Below are positions 1 through 7,792 of a DNA stretch of 21,838 nucleotides, piece by piece. The notes under the pieces were generated by a model. The model made no database searches. It saw only the letters and a list, made by a program, of their open reading frames with translations, and had not been told where the DNA came from. The stretch covers positions 1-21,838 of the forward strand of contig JALCCG010000334.1 of the NCBI GenBank assembly GCA_023212695.1, in the 5' to 3' direction. Positions within the stretch are counted from its first letter, which is position 1. Each line of letters opens with the position of its first letter. Source of the DNA: Sporisorium sorghi (Eukaryota; Basidiomycota; Ustilaginomycetes; Ustilaginales; Ustilaginaceae). Made by a program: the position numbers and the translations under genes.

Positions 1-21
1 GTGAGAAAGGTGGGATGAGGT

Positions 22-53
22 GGGGGTGTGGGGGGAGGGGTAGGGGGGGAGGG

Positions 54-55
<2 letters not shown>
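22..55 (+). repeat. G-rich block, possible G-quadruplex
   Basis: Five runs of G (5, 6, 4, 7 and 5 bases) are separated by one to three bases and followed directly by a 50-base T tract. Four or more runs of at least three G with short loops fit the standard G-quadruplex pattern. It lies about 245 bp upstream of the REV7-like start codon, so it may belong to that promoter or to the end of a gene outside the window. The pattern is directly visible. Folding and function are inferred. Confidence 0.6.

Positions 56-105
<50 letters not shown>
56..105 (+). repeat. poly(T) tract, 50 T
   Basis: This is an uninterrupted run of 50 T beginning at the end of the G-rich block. It sits 195 bp upstream of the REV7-like start, where poly(dA:dT) tracts in fungi commonly exclude nucleosomes. 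The exact length may be unreliable because long homopolymers are error-prone in sequencing. Confidence 0.85.
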
Positions 106-299
106 CCTTTCAAGTTCCCTTTCTTCTCGAAGTGCGAGTGGAGGGAAAACAGCCCGAGATCCGAGCTTTGACCAAAGTTACACAACAACGCTTTTGGACC
201 CTTGAAAGCTGAGCTTGCATTCTCTTGCACCTTTATCATCGAACTGCTCCTTCTTATAGACATGCAAGACTCATAGACAAGAAAGTCACAACGCGCATC

Positions 300-1607
300 A
301 TGGACAAGGGCAAAGCGCGCCAGCTGGACAGCGACCATCCAAACGCCATCCCACCACCACGCGACCGACTAGAAGACTCGCCGCTCACGTACAACCAGCT
401 CATCGCCGGCATCATCGATTTCCTCGAAGTCGCATTCCACACCATCCTGTGCATGCGATCTGTATACCCGTACGATGTATTCGCGCGACGTAAAAAATAC
501 AGCCATCCGTGCTACCAGTCTCGTCATCCGGGCTTGAACGAGTACATCTCGCGCGTGCTCGGCGCGCTGCGCAGCGAGATCGAGAAGAGTTCCGTCAGCA
601 AGGCGATTCTCGTCATTCGGCCTAATGTGGTTGTGGATCCGAACGAGCGAGGGGTTGGGAGCGGGTCATCGGGTGGGGACGGAGGTGGTGCGAATCCGGC
701 GGACGCGTACGAACGCTTCGTGTTCAGCTTGGACTACATCCTGCCGTCGTCGTTGATCGATCCGCGGGATAGGGATCTGGCGATATCGAGCAATGTGACG
801 AGCAGCGAGCTCGAGCTCATCTTCAGAGGATTCATGCAGAAGCTCATGGTGGTTGACGGCGTGCTGTACGATGTGCCCTCAGCGACAGGAGCAAACGGCA
901 GTCACGACGACAGTGCATCGGCACCCGAGCTCACTTTCGCGGTAGTTCTAGAGATGGCAGACGAGGATACGACACCCTCGGGGAAGGACAGGAATGAAGC
1001 GAGCACGGGCGACTGGATCCCCGCAGATGGCGAAAACCTTGGCCGTAATCATCGAACCCAACACGAAACTTCTACAAATGGACACACCACCGCTGCCGCA
1101 GCACCCAAGATCCGTCCCATCAAAACGCTCGACTCGGGCGTCATCAACCTCATGCTCTACGTCGAAGAAGACGTCTACGCCAAATCAGGCCACACCCACC
1201 CCTCTCGCCGCCCTCCGTCCAAGCTCACCAACGCCGTACCGACCTCAGCACAGCCAACGCGCCCCGCGCACGGCGTCGAGGACGAACTGCTGCTCACCAA
1301 AGCCACGCAGATGGACGTCACCACCGCCGCCGCAGCTCGAGCAGGCGGCAATGCGCGGGAGATCAAGAACCGCGCGCGCCGGCTAGACGCCGAACGCGAC
1401 CTGGACCAGCCGGCACTCGCCGCGGCCGAGGCGGAACCGGACATTGCGCAAGCCAAGACCAAACGCAAGCGCGCACGCATGGTTTTGGGCGAGGCACGTG
1501 CGGCTGAGTCCGACTCCGAAACGTCCTCCTCCGCGCCCAGCTCGCCGAGCGGCAGCGGCCAGAGTGTCAGGCATGATTTCGGCGCACAGCTCAGCGGCGC
1601 TTTCTAG
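300..1607 (+). CDS. REV7: REV7/MAD2B-like HORMA-domain protein (DNA polymerase zeta subunit)
   Basis: 435 aa from the ATG at 300. An in-frame ATG at 225 would add 25 residues that look like leader sequence. The HORMA domain starts near residue 29 (LTYNQLIAGIIDFLEVAFHT), contains YPYDVF at 57-61 and a Y-x-x-R-HPGLN-Y-I segment near 72-82, and closes with a late beta segment (IRPIKTLDSGVINLMLYVEE), the order expected of Rev7. Rev7 is the accessory subunit that clamps Rev3 and binds Rev1 in translesion synthesis. The protein is about twice the usual Rev7 length of roughly 200-250 aa. The extra sequence is a Gly/Ser-rich insert at 119-133, a low-complexity insert in the second half, and a tail of about 100 residues with a basic KTKRKRAR stretch (possible nuclear signal) and a Ser-rich end. 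No intron is needed. The 3' end almost abuts convergent RIT1. The alternative, Mad2, is less likely given the HPGLN-type core. Confidence 0.85.
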   Translation: MDKGKARQLDSDHPNAIPPPRDRLEDSPLTYNQLIAGIIDFLEVAFHTILCMRSVYPYDVFARRKKYSHPCYQSRHPGLNEYISRVLGALRSEIEKSSVSKAILVIRPNVVVDPNERGVGSGSSGGDGGGANPADAYERFVFSLDYILPSSLIDPRDRDLAISSNVTSSELELIFRGFMQKLMVVDGVLYDVPSATGANGSHDDSASAPELTFAVVLEMADEDTTPSGKDRNEASTGDWIPADGENLGRNHRTQHETSTNGHTTAAAAPKIRPIKTLDSGVINLMLYVEEDVYAKSGHTHPSRRPPSKLTNAVPTSAQPTRPAHGVEDELLLTKATQMDVTTAAAARAGGNAREIKNRARRLDAERDLDQPALAAAEAEPDIAQAKTKRKRARMVLGEARAAESDSETSSSAPSSPSGSGQSVRHDFGAQLSGAF

Positions 1608-1624
1608 AAATGCTTTTGTATACA

Positions 1625-3190
1625 TTACTTTCCGTTCGAGGCAGCAGGTCTGTGGCGGGGACTGATGAGCAGCTCGTTGACACGAAGCAGGAAGGAGCGG
1701 CTGGGCGCAGCACGCGGGTTGGCGCTGACGAGCCACTGCAGCCGCCGCTGCGTCGTGTCCTTGCCGATCGCCGCCTTGTGTGCAGTGTGGCGATCTGTGT
1801 CGACGATGAGCTGGCGTTGGTCCGTGAAGCACGATGCGAGGATGGCAACGACCAGGCTGCCGGAAAGGTCTTTGGCGTCTTGACAGCAGATGAGGATTTT
1901 GCTTCCGGGTGTTGCGAGAGCAGTGTGTGCTCGCTCGATGGCGGAAGGGTAGACGGTGCGGATGGCGGAGAGGCCTTTTTTGTTGGGTGTCATGTGCAGT
2001 GTCAGCACTTTCGAGTGCGAAGATATGTCCAGAGAGGAGAGCGATTCCGTGAGCTCCGTCGAGGTGACAGCTGGAGGACGAGGGATGCTGGTGAAATGTA
2101 CGATCAAATCGTACTGCTCCGTTTCCTGGGTCGAAAAGACGTGGTCTGCTGCGCGAGCGCCAATGAAGACTCCAGTGGCTCCTACTTCCGTGTCGCTGGC
2201 GTTGGCAGACCCTGCATCGTCGGCAGCTGATTGCGAGCGAGCTAGAGGCGTAAACCAATGCCCATTCTTCCCTTCCCCTGACGATGCTTGTTCCGCAACG
2301 ATCGAGTCGACCAGCGCTTCGAGCCGTTTCTTGTCGCAGGCGAGCAGCTCGTCGTGATGCTTCCAAAACACATCGGGCGTCAGGCCACGCGCCCAGTTCT
2401 CGTGGTCGTCACCTGCTCCTTGCACGTAGATGAAGTTGCTCTCAACGTCCTTTGCGCCGTTCGAGCTGTGACCGAGTCTCGCCGAGTCCGAGACGAACCT
2501 TGAGGCGGACACCAGTACGATCGGCGTGAAACCAAACTGTCCTGCCACCGCTTCGATCTCGTCCAGGTCTGTCTGCGGTGTGATAAAGACCGGCTTGAGC
2601 GGCTTTTCAAGCATCGGCACCTCCAGGTCCGAGTCGAGCAGCGCGCTCACAAACCCTTCGATCCTCGCTTCGATCTGATCATGCTCGGTCGGCGGGATCA
2701 TCCAGCTTGGCGTCTCTAACGCGAACCCGTCATCGCGCTCGCCAGGAGACCCGTACCTCCTCCTCGACGCCGAATTCAACACAGCACACCAGATGGGAAC
2801 AGTCTTGCTCAGCGCGTCCGGCATGCTCTTTCCCCTGCGCGTCGAGTCGACCACCACGGCCCCGCCCGCCTCGACGATGCGCGGGACGAGGTGCAGGTTG
2901 GAGCGCTTCAGGCTGAACCCCCACTGGTGCGTGTGCCCGTCCGTGGATTTGAAGTACGACACTGCCGCAGTGATGGTTGGAGGCGTGTACCATGCGCCGC
3001 ACCGCAGGTTGGCCGTGAGCAGGAGGGTGGGGAAGAGCGTGTGGATGCGTTGGACAAAGGCCGAGTCGTGCGAGATCGAGTGCAGCTTGTTGTAGATGTG
3101 GCGCGATTCACGTTTTATGTGTTCGCTGTGGTTCCAGTCTTGGCGCGAAGAGGAGGTGGAGCAGCCCTCCAGGAGCGAGTGCTGGGTCAT
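1625..3190 (-). CDS. RIT1: tRNA A64-2'-O-ribosylphosphate transferase (Rit1)
   Basis: 521 aa from the ATG at 3190; an in-frame ATG at 3250 would add 20 hydrophobic/Ser-rich residues. Rit1 transfers phosphoribosyl from PRPP to the 2'-OH of A64 in initiator tRNA-Met, which keeps the initiator out of elongation in fungi and plants. The N-terminal half carries the family signatures IYNKLHSI, ANLRCGAWYTPP, YFKSTDGHTHQWGFSLKR, VVDSTRRGKSMPDALSKT and PIWCAVLN. The C-terminal DUSP-like domain shows ILICCQDAKDLSGSLVVAI and then KDTTQRRLQWLVSANPRA and SRSFLLRVNELL, the classic Rit1 ending. No intron is seen. Length is near the yeast protein (about 500 aa). The gene is convergent with the REV7-like gene, 17 bp between stops, so the two 3' UTRs must overlap. 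The identification is secure. Confidence 0.95.
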   Translation of the reverse strand: MTQHSLLEGCSTSSSRQDWNHSEHIKRESRHIYNKLHSISHDSAFVQRIHTLFPTLLLTANLRCGAWYTPPTITAAVSYFKSTDGHTHQWGFSLKRSNLHLVPRIVEAGGAVVVDSTRRGKSMPDALSKTVPIWCAVLNSASRRRYGSPGERDDGFALETPSWMIPPTEHDQIEARIEGFVSALLDSDLEVPMLEKPLKPVFITPQTDLDEIEAVAGQFGFTPIVLVSASRFVSDSARLGHSSNGAKDVESNFIYVQGAGDDHENWARGLTPDVFWKHHDELLACDKKRLEALVDSIVAEQASSGEGKNGHWFTPLARSQSAADDAGSANASDTEVGATGVFIGARAADHVFSTQETEQYDLIVHFTSIPRPPAVTSTELTESLSSLDISSHSKVLTLHMTPNKKGLSAIRTVYPSAIERAHTALATPGSKILICCQDAKDLSGSLVVAILASCFTDQRQLIVDTDRHTAHKAAIGKDTTQRRLQWLVSANPRAAPSRSFLLRVNELLISPRHRPAASNGK

Positions 3191-3614
3191 GCTGGCATGT
3201 TGCGGCGATGTGTACGAGGAGGAGAGTGAGTGTATGGTCAGGAAGATCAAAGCAAAGAAGCTCGAAAACCGAAAACGAGAGGAAAAAGTTCCAGAGACCC
3301 TTAGATTGATTCATGCAGCTGCCAAGAGCATCATGCACAAACTTTGCTCACTGCGACAAGGGCGGGGCGAGGAACAACAACACCACGCACAGACTGTCGT
3401 TGTAGGACCAACTGATGCAGCGACATGAAGACTGGCCCTCCTACGGAAGCTTCCTACTTTCTTAGGTCTCACTTTAAGGCTCCTTCCCACCAACTAGGGC
3501 ACACACACACACACACACACCTGACAAGATCGACAACAGACGCGCACACCAAAACCAACAAATGAGAGACAAAAATCTCCTTGATTGATGTACAGATCCC
3601 AGAGAAGGATCAAT
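3191..3614. other. Intergenic region between RIT1 and cytochrome b5 (both minus)
   Basis: A 424-bp gap that should hold the RIT1 promoter and the cytochrome b5 3' end. The only clear structure is a dinucleotide CA repeat at 3500-3520. No tRNA cloverleaf or convincing ORF was found. Confidence 0.6.
3500..3520 (+). repeat. (CA)n microsatellite
   Basis: About ten CA units in a row, 95 bp beyond the cytochrome b5 stop codon and so probably in or near its 3' UTR. A simple repeat of this length is likely polymorphic between strains. Confidence 0.9.
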
Positions 3615-4107
3615 CTAGAGCTTAGCAGAGTCCTTGAACTCGCCAATGTGGAACTCGCTAGCAACCTTTTGGAGGATCTTTTCGCTGTGGTAGGTCCAGA
3701 AGGCCTCGGTGGCGTCCTTGCCGCAGTTCTTGAGCAGGATCTTCTTTCCACCCGGGTGCTGTTGAGGTGAACACAGGACAAGAGCAAATTGGCAAGGGAA
3801 TCGTGTCAGCGAGTGGAGCGTGAACAAGCTGCGGAGAGAGGAGTGGCTGTGTTAAGAGGCACTCACGTCGTCAAGGAAGCCGGTGACGTCGTAGACCTTG
3901 CCTTCGACAACGACCCAGGCCGAGTCCTCTGCAGGGTCCGAATCCGCGAAATGAAAGGGGCGTCACAGCGCAACGAATGGCAACAAAGAGAGCGTAGCCA
4001 AGCGATCAGAAAGAGGTCAGCATTCGAACCCTTCAACAGCGGCAATATTGTAGAAACTCACCGGACTTGTGGTTCTTGAGCTCGTTGGCGTCCACCTGCT
4101 TGGACAT
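3615..4107 (-). CDS. Soluble cytochrome b5-like haem protein (3 exons)
   Basis: Exons at 4062-4107, 3867-3928 and 3615-3758 (46+62+144 = 252 bp) give 83 aa. Introns are 133 and 108 bp, both with GTGAGT donors, CAG acceptors and CTGAC branch-like motifs. The spliced frame gives KSEDSAWVVVEGKVYDVTGF, then LDDHPGGKKILLKNCG, the canonical cytochrome b5 fold. The axial haem ligands should be H37 of HPGG and H60 of WTYHSEKIL. Their spacing of 23 residues is closer to flavocytochrome b2 than to microsomal b5 (24). The protein is only a haem domain: it has no C-terminal membrane helix and no targeting sequence, unlike the usual ER-anchored cytochrome b5 of about 120-140 aa. It is therefore probably a soluble electron carrier whose partner is unknown. 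The exon model rests on frame continuity and family match. Confidence 0.88.
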
Positions 4108-4621
4108 GATGTATAGTTTGCGAGTTTGAGGAATCGGATTGAAGTGTGAGATGAGGATGCAAAGCGTTGCGAATCCAAACGCGAGACCGAGTGATGTAGC
4201 GATGGCGATGATGGTGGATGCTGTTGAACAACGATGTCGCAAGGTCGTGTGTCTGTGTAAGCTGCAGGTGAATCGAGTGTGGCGATTGGAGCAGCTCACC
4301 GGCGAGAGCGCGCTAAATTGTGAGCCGCGAGCCGGAATTTGAAAGGGCAGAGAGGATCTAAAATCGTAAACGCATTTCCCAAAATTGGATTTCCAAGCAT
4401 CGTCTGTCATTGGCTTTGGCCTTGGCTTCTGCCTCGAATCACAGTCACAAAGAGGCGTCGATAAGATTGCAAGAGAGATTTCTCGGCCGGAAAGAGTGCT
4501 CCATCTCCCTCCTCTCCTCTCTCTCTCTCTCTGCCTTCGACAAGCTTGCTCACAAACATCACGGTAGAATGGTGTACACTGCAATGTCATGTCATTGACT
4601 CTATAGATGCGTGCTCCGACC
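4108..4621. other. Intergenic region upstream of cytochrome b5
   Basis: This 514-bp gap holds the cytochrome b5 promoter and leader and the 3' end of the hydrolase. A CT dinucleotide repeat lies at 4517-4532. Short ORFs here lack any family signature. No RNA gene was recognised. Confidence 0.6.
4517..4532 (+). repeat. (CT)8 microsatellite
   Basis: Eight CT units in a pyrimidine-rich stretch (purine-rich on the strand of the flanking genes), between cytochrome b5 and the hydrolase. Confidence 0.85.
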
Positions 4622-5749
4622 TCAAAGAGGCACAACAATCGCCCACCGCCAGATCCACTCTCCTGCCTCTTCGACCATCTCTTCCGTCACCTCATGTCCC
4701 ACCCCCGGTCTGCGATGCACTTTCAACCCGGGCATCTCGCCCCTCGACCCACTCGGTTCACCCACCACCAGCGCCTTCAGAAAATCTTCGTTCCAGTCCC
4801 ACAGCACCAGCTTGTCGCTGGCGCCGCTGAGCACGCAGATCTTTTTACCCCAAAAAGGGTTTCTGCGAGAATCAAAGCTGTCGTAGGCGGTGCGTGCCGG
4901 GTCGATCTTTTCGACGAGAGCTCGGAGGCTTGCTGGTACGTATGGTGGTGCATCGGGGACGAATGAGGTTTTGGTGCGCGATGCGAGCAGGCGAGAGTAG
5001 TCCGGCATGCCGATGAACGGTACGCCGATCTTGATGCGTGGGTCTTCCGCGAGTACATGCCATGTCGAGTGTCCGCCCAGAGATTTGCCCGTGATGACCC
5101 ACTCGGCAACCGACCGCTCATCGTGCGGGAACAGATACGACGCCAGAAAGTCGACGAGGAACGAAGCATCGCGCGCATCGCCCACGATCATCCCGTACAG
5201 ATCCATGGCGTGCCGCGTGTTGCCCTGCTTCCACGCCTTCTGCCCTTCTGGATTTGTGACGCGGTGGCCGTGATTGCGCGCATCGAACGTGACGACCAGA
5301 TGGTCTCTCTGCATCGACGATGTTGCGATAAGACCGTCATTCTGCTGAGTCTGGTAGTTGTCTTTATCGCGCGCAATACGGTCATACAGCTGACGAGCGA
5401 TCTTCTCTTCGTTGTCGGCTGAACCTCCTCGGCCGTGCATGTGGATCACGACGCAGACCGGAGGCGGTGGAGGTGCACTTGCTCGCGCTGGGGCCGGCGT
5501 TAGCTCGTCCAGGCCAAACACGTTGACGGGCAGACCGGCTACATCGACGTTAGCCTTGGAGACGTCGTTGCCGTATTTGAATGTGCTCGATGGAGTCTTG
5601 ACTGGGATCGGTTCCGGTGCTCCGTTGACAGGTCGAGATGAACCGCGTTTGTTGACGTCCGGCTGACCGTCTATTGGAGGAGGCACCGCTGCTGATGAAG
5701 TCGAGGCTTGAGGCAGCTTGCTCTTTTTCTTACGTAGACCGAGTACCAT
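4622..5749 (-). CDS. Alpha/beta hydrolase family protein
   Basis: 375 aa from the ATG at 5749. The frame stays open upstream to 6085, but that stretch includes a poly-Lys read of the T tract and is not credible coding. Residues 1-95 are low complexity, with a basic start (LRKKKSK) and Pro/Ala-rich spacers. The hydrolase core begins with an oxyanion-type HMHGRGG at 103-109 and a VVTFDARNHG strand at 152-161. It has a nucleophile elbow GKSLGGHS (Ser223), a likely acid Asp312 in LSGASDKLVLW and a likely catalytic His352 in GVGHEV. The full Ser-Asp-His triad is thus present in order and an active serine hydrolase is expected. The substrate is unknown; an esterase or peptidase-like S9 relative is possible. 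No signal peptide or membrane helix is seen. It is divergent from the membrane-protein gene at 6234. Confidence 0.8.
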   Translation of the reverse strand: MVLGLRKKKSKLPQASTSSAAVPPPIDGQPDVNKRGSSRPVNGAPEPIPVKTPSSTFKYGNDVSKANVDVAGLPVNVFGLDELTPAPARASAPPPPPVCVVIHMHGRGGSADNEEKIARQLYDRIARDKDNYQTQQNDGLIATSSMQRDHLVVTFDARNHGHRVTNPEGQKAWKQGNTRHAMDLYGMIVGDARDASFLVDFLASYLFPHDERSVAEWVITGKSLGGHSTWHVLAEDPRIKIGVPFIGMPDYSRLLASRTKTSFVPDAPPYVPASLRALVEKIDPARTAYDSFDSRRNPFWGKKICVLSGASDKLVLWDWNEDFLKALVVGEPSGSRGEMPGLKVHRRPGVGHEVTEEMVEEAGEWIWRWAIVVPL

Positions 5750-6233
5750 TTTCGAGGTGGAGCTTTTGATGGTCGTAGTGAGTGATAGAAGGTCAAGTGC
5801 TGGGCTGCGCTGCGCTGTGCCAAGAAGAGGGGTCCAATTGGCTTTGCGTTGTCCGTGTGTCTTTTGAATGTCGCCGAGCTCAACGCCGAGACGCTTCTTC
5901 CGAACAGAGTCTTTTTTTTTTCTTTTTTTTTTTTTTTTTTTTTCGACGTTTGTTAGGCCGCATGCACGACGAAAGCGGAGATCTGCGCTGCAGAAATACT
6001 GCAGCTTTTTCACCTGCCAAAACGGACGAAACAAAGCTCGAGTTGGACGCACGTTCCAGTTTTTGGTCCGCTCTTGCAGCGACAATCGCCGCTGATGAAT
6101 TGCACCACGTCATAACTTATTTTCCTTTCTTCGCGTCGGTCAAAAAAGCCATCCAGCCTTGTTTGCATTGTCTCTCTCTCTCTTTCCACATCCACCATCT
6201 CGTCCCTGTCCTTGACCTCGACCCACCTCCAAC
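5750..6233. promoter_or_regulatory. Divergent intergenic region with T tract and CT-rich leader
   Basis: 484 bp between the divergent hydrolase and membrane-protein starts. It contains T10-C-T21 at 5912-5943 and a CT repeat at 6171-6183 that leads into a pyrimidine-rich leader (CCACC and CCTCC words) before the ATG at 6234. Such pyrimidine-rich leaders are common near fungal transcription starts. Promoter function is inferred from position. Confidence 0.6.
5912..5943 (+). repeat. poly(T) tract, T10-C-T21
   Basis: A near-homopolymer T run broken by one C. It lies 163 bp upstream of the hydrolase start (as poly(A) on that gene's strand) and 290 bp upstream of the plus-strand membrane-protein start. 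Confidence 0.85.
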
Positions 6234-7424
6234 ATGAGCAAAGGATCGCTGCTGCACATCCTGGTCCTTGCCCTCGCTGGCTTGCTTGCCGGCGGTGCAA
6301 CCGAGTACGTCGCCTTGTTGCTCGCCAAGGACAACTCTCTCCGACAGCTCGCCGAGACGTGCAACCTGGCCTCGCGCAAGAAGCTGCGCACCGATCTCAC
6401 CCACGGTGCGGTGCCGCTGCTCGACAACACGCTCTGCACCACCATGGGCTTCTTCCGCCAAAGCATGCACAAGCGACTCAATATCGGTCTTTTCTCCATC
6501 ATGATCGCCTTCACGCTGCCGCTCTCGTATCGACTTTGTTTCCAGGCGGTCTCGCCCAACCGCAAGTCCGCTCTCAACGCAGGTGTCTTGCTCGTGCTGC
6601 TCAACACGGTCGGCGCGGCGCTGGGTCTGGGGCCCTGGTCGTGCATCTTCTTCTCGCTCGCCTACCTCCCCGCCGCGTACAGATCCCTGAAGCTCTCCAG
6701 AGCCTCCGTTCTGCCCGTGCCCACGCCCGCGTCCAACATCTACACCGCCAACCTGCTCCACGTCGGCATCGGCCTCGTCGCCGCCATCACCGTGTTCGGC
6801 GACCCCACCGCCGCGCTCTGGAACCACGCCGCGCTCCTCGTGCAGTTCGCCGGCGTCGCCTATCTTCCGATTGCATGGGTCAGCTTGAGCACGCCCAAGG
6901 TCAACGACGAAGCCACCTCGCGCAGCGTCATCCGCAGATACGACGCCGAGGGCGTCAGCTATGCGTTTGAGCGCACCTGGTCGTACTACCGCAAGATGGC
7001 CGCGTTCTCGACATTCATCTACTGGTACGGCCTCAACCGTGTGCTGCGCGGTTTGATGTTCGAGGGCGAGTCGTTTGATGCCGTGTCGTTCTTCTGGTTT
7101 GGCGATATTGCGGGTGCTGCGATCGCGACGGTGTTGCTGGTGGTGGCGGAGAAGCTGACGTTTAGGAACAAGGCGGCCATTCATCCCGTGACGGGCGAGG
7201 CGAGGTCGCCGTTGGATATCGAGTGCGATAAGGCGATTGCCAAGGCGCCGGCTGGCTCGCCGTGGTTGGAGAAGACGACGGTCGGGTTTGTGGTGGCTGC
7301 GTTGGTAGGTGGTCCTGGGTTTGCCGCGAGCATGTGGTGGTGCAGCGGTGAGGAGGAGCTTGGATGGAAGGCGCGCAAGTCGTGGCGCGAGACGGTTGCT
7401 GTTGAGGGCAAGAAGGGCGAGTGA
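6234..7424 (+). CDS. Multi-pass membrane protein of unknown function
   Basis: 396 aa, single exon; the ATG at 6234 is preceded by CCAAC in a pyrimidine-rich leader. I do not recognise a family. About nine hydrophobic segments are visible, near residues 5-22, 84-105, 114-131, 132-150, 172-190, 198-217, 254-272, 286-305 and 349-368. The first could be a signal anchor. A soluble loop at 31-80 contains the two Cys residues C43 and C68, and a charged loop runs from 221 to 252. Distinctive aromatic segments are WSYYRKMAAFSTFIYWYGLNR (interior, 249-269) and SMWWCSGEEE near the C-terminus. The tail is Lys/Glu-rich and ends KKGE, a possible dilysine-like signal but not a canonical KKXX. A membrane location is well supported; the function is not. 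Confidence 0.8.
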   Translation: MSKGSLLHILVLALAGLLAGGATEYVALLLAKDNSLRQLAETCNLASRKKLRTDLTHGAVPLLDNTLCTTMGFFRQSMHKRLNIGLFSIMIAFTLPLSYRLCFQAVSPNRKSALNAGVLLVLLNTVGAALGLGPWSCIFFSLAYLPAAYRSLKLSRASVLPVPTPASNIYTANLLHVGIGLVAAITVFGDPTAALWNHAALLVQFAGVAYLPIAWVSLSTPKVNDEATSRSVIRRYDAEGVSYAFERTWSYYRKMAAFSTFIYWYGLNRVLRGLMFEGESFDAVSFFWFGDIAGAAIATVLLVVAEKLTFRNKAAIHPVTGEARSPLDIECDKAIAKAPAGSPWLEKTTVGFVVAALVGGPGFAASMWWCSGEEELGWKARKSWRETVAVEGKKGE

Positions 7425-7792
7425 GGGTTGGGAATGGATTCATCCCCGGAACATCCCTCCGGTGACCGTTTTTTAATCACTGGCTAGCATGCTTAACACA
7501 CTGCTTTGTTGTACGTTATCGCCTTATTCTGACTCCCAGTTCACCTTGATGTCAGGCTTTCTGTCGTTGCCGCGTGAGCAGACTGCGATCTGGTATAGCT
7601 TCGAGCAGAGAGCTGACGTTGAGAGCACGACCGACACCCCGCACATGACGTGTGGAGAAAAAATCGGAACAACGCAGCGCGCTGTTTTTGACAGCTCGAC
7701 AGCAGCAGCCTGACGCGCCTCACCTCTCTTTCAACCACCATCCAACCATGTCCTGAGCTCATCCTCCCCGCTCGGATGCGGGCACTGCATCC
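7425..7792. other. Intergenic region between two plus-strand genes
   Basis: A 368-bp gap holding the membrane-protein 3' end and the promoter of the Bqt4-like gene. A 74-codon ORF at 7489 has no recognisable features. No RNA gene or repeat was found. Confidence 0.55.

Noticed and set aside
15..212. 65-codon plus-strand ORF rich in Gly and Phe
   Set aside because: It only reads the G-rich block and T tract; no real protein signature.
1383..2366. 327-codon minus-strand ORF overlapping the REV7-like 3' end and RIT1
   Set aside because: Overlaps two genes with secure family matches and shows no motif of its own.
3929..4061. Possible snoRNA in the first cytochrome b5 intron
   Set aside because: A CUGA box-D-like word is present but no RUGAUGA box C or terminal stem was found.
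5750..6085. Upstream extension of the hydrolase frame to an ATG at 6085
   Set aside because: Includes a poly-Lys read of the T tract and promoter sequence; the ATG at 5749 begins the credible protein.
6117..7184. 355-codon minus-strand ORF opposite the multi-pass membrane protein
   Set aside because: Highly charged Arg/Glu/Gly composition typical of antisense reads of hydrophobic coding sequence.
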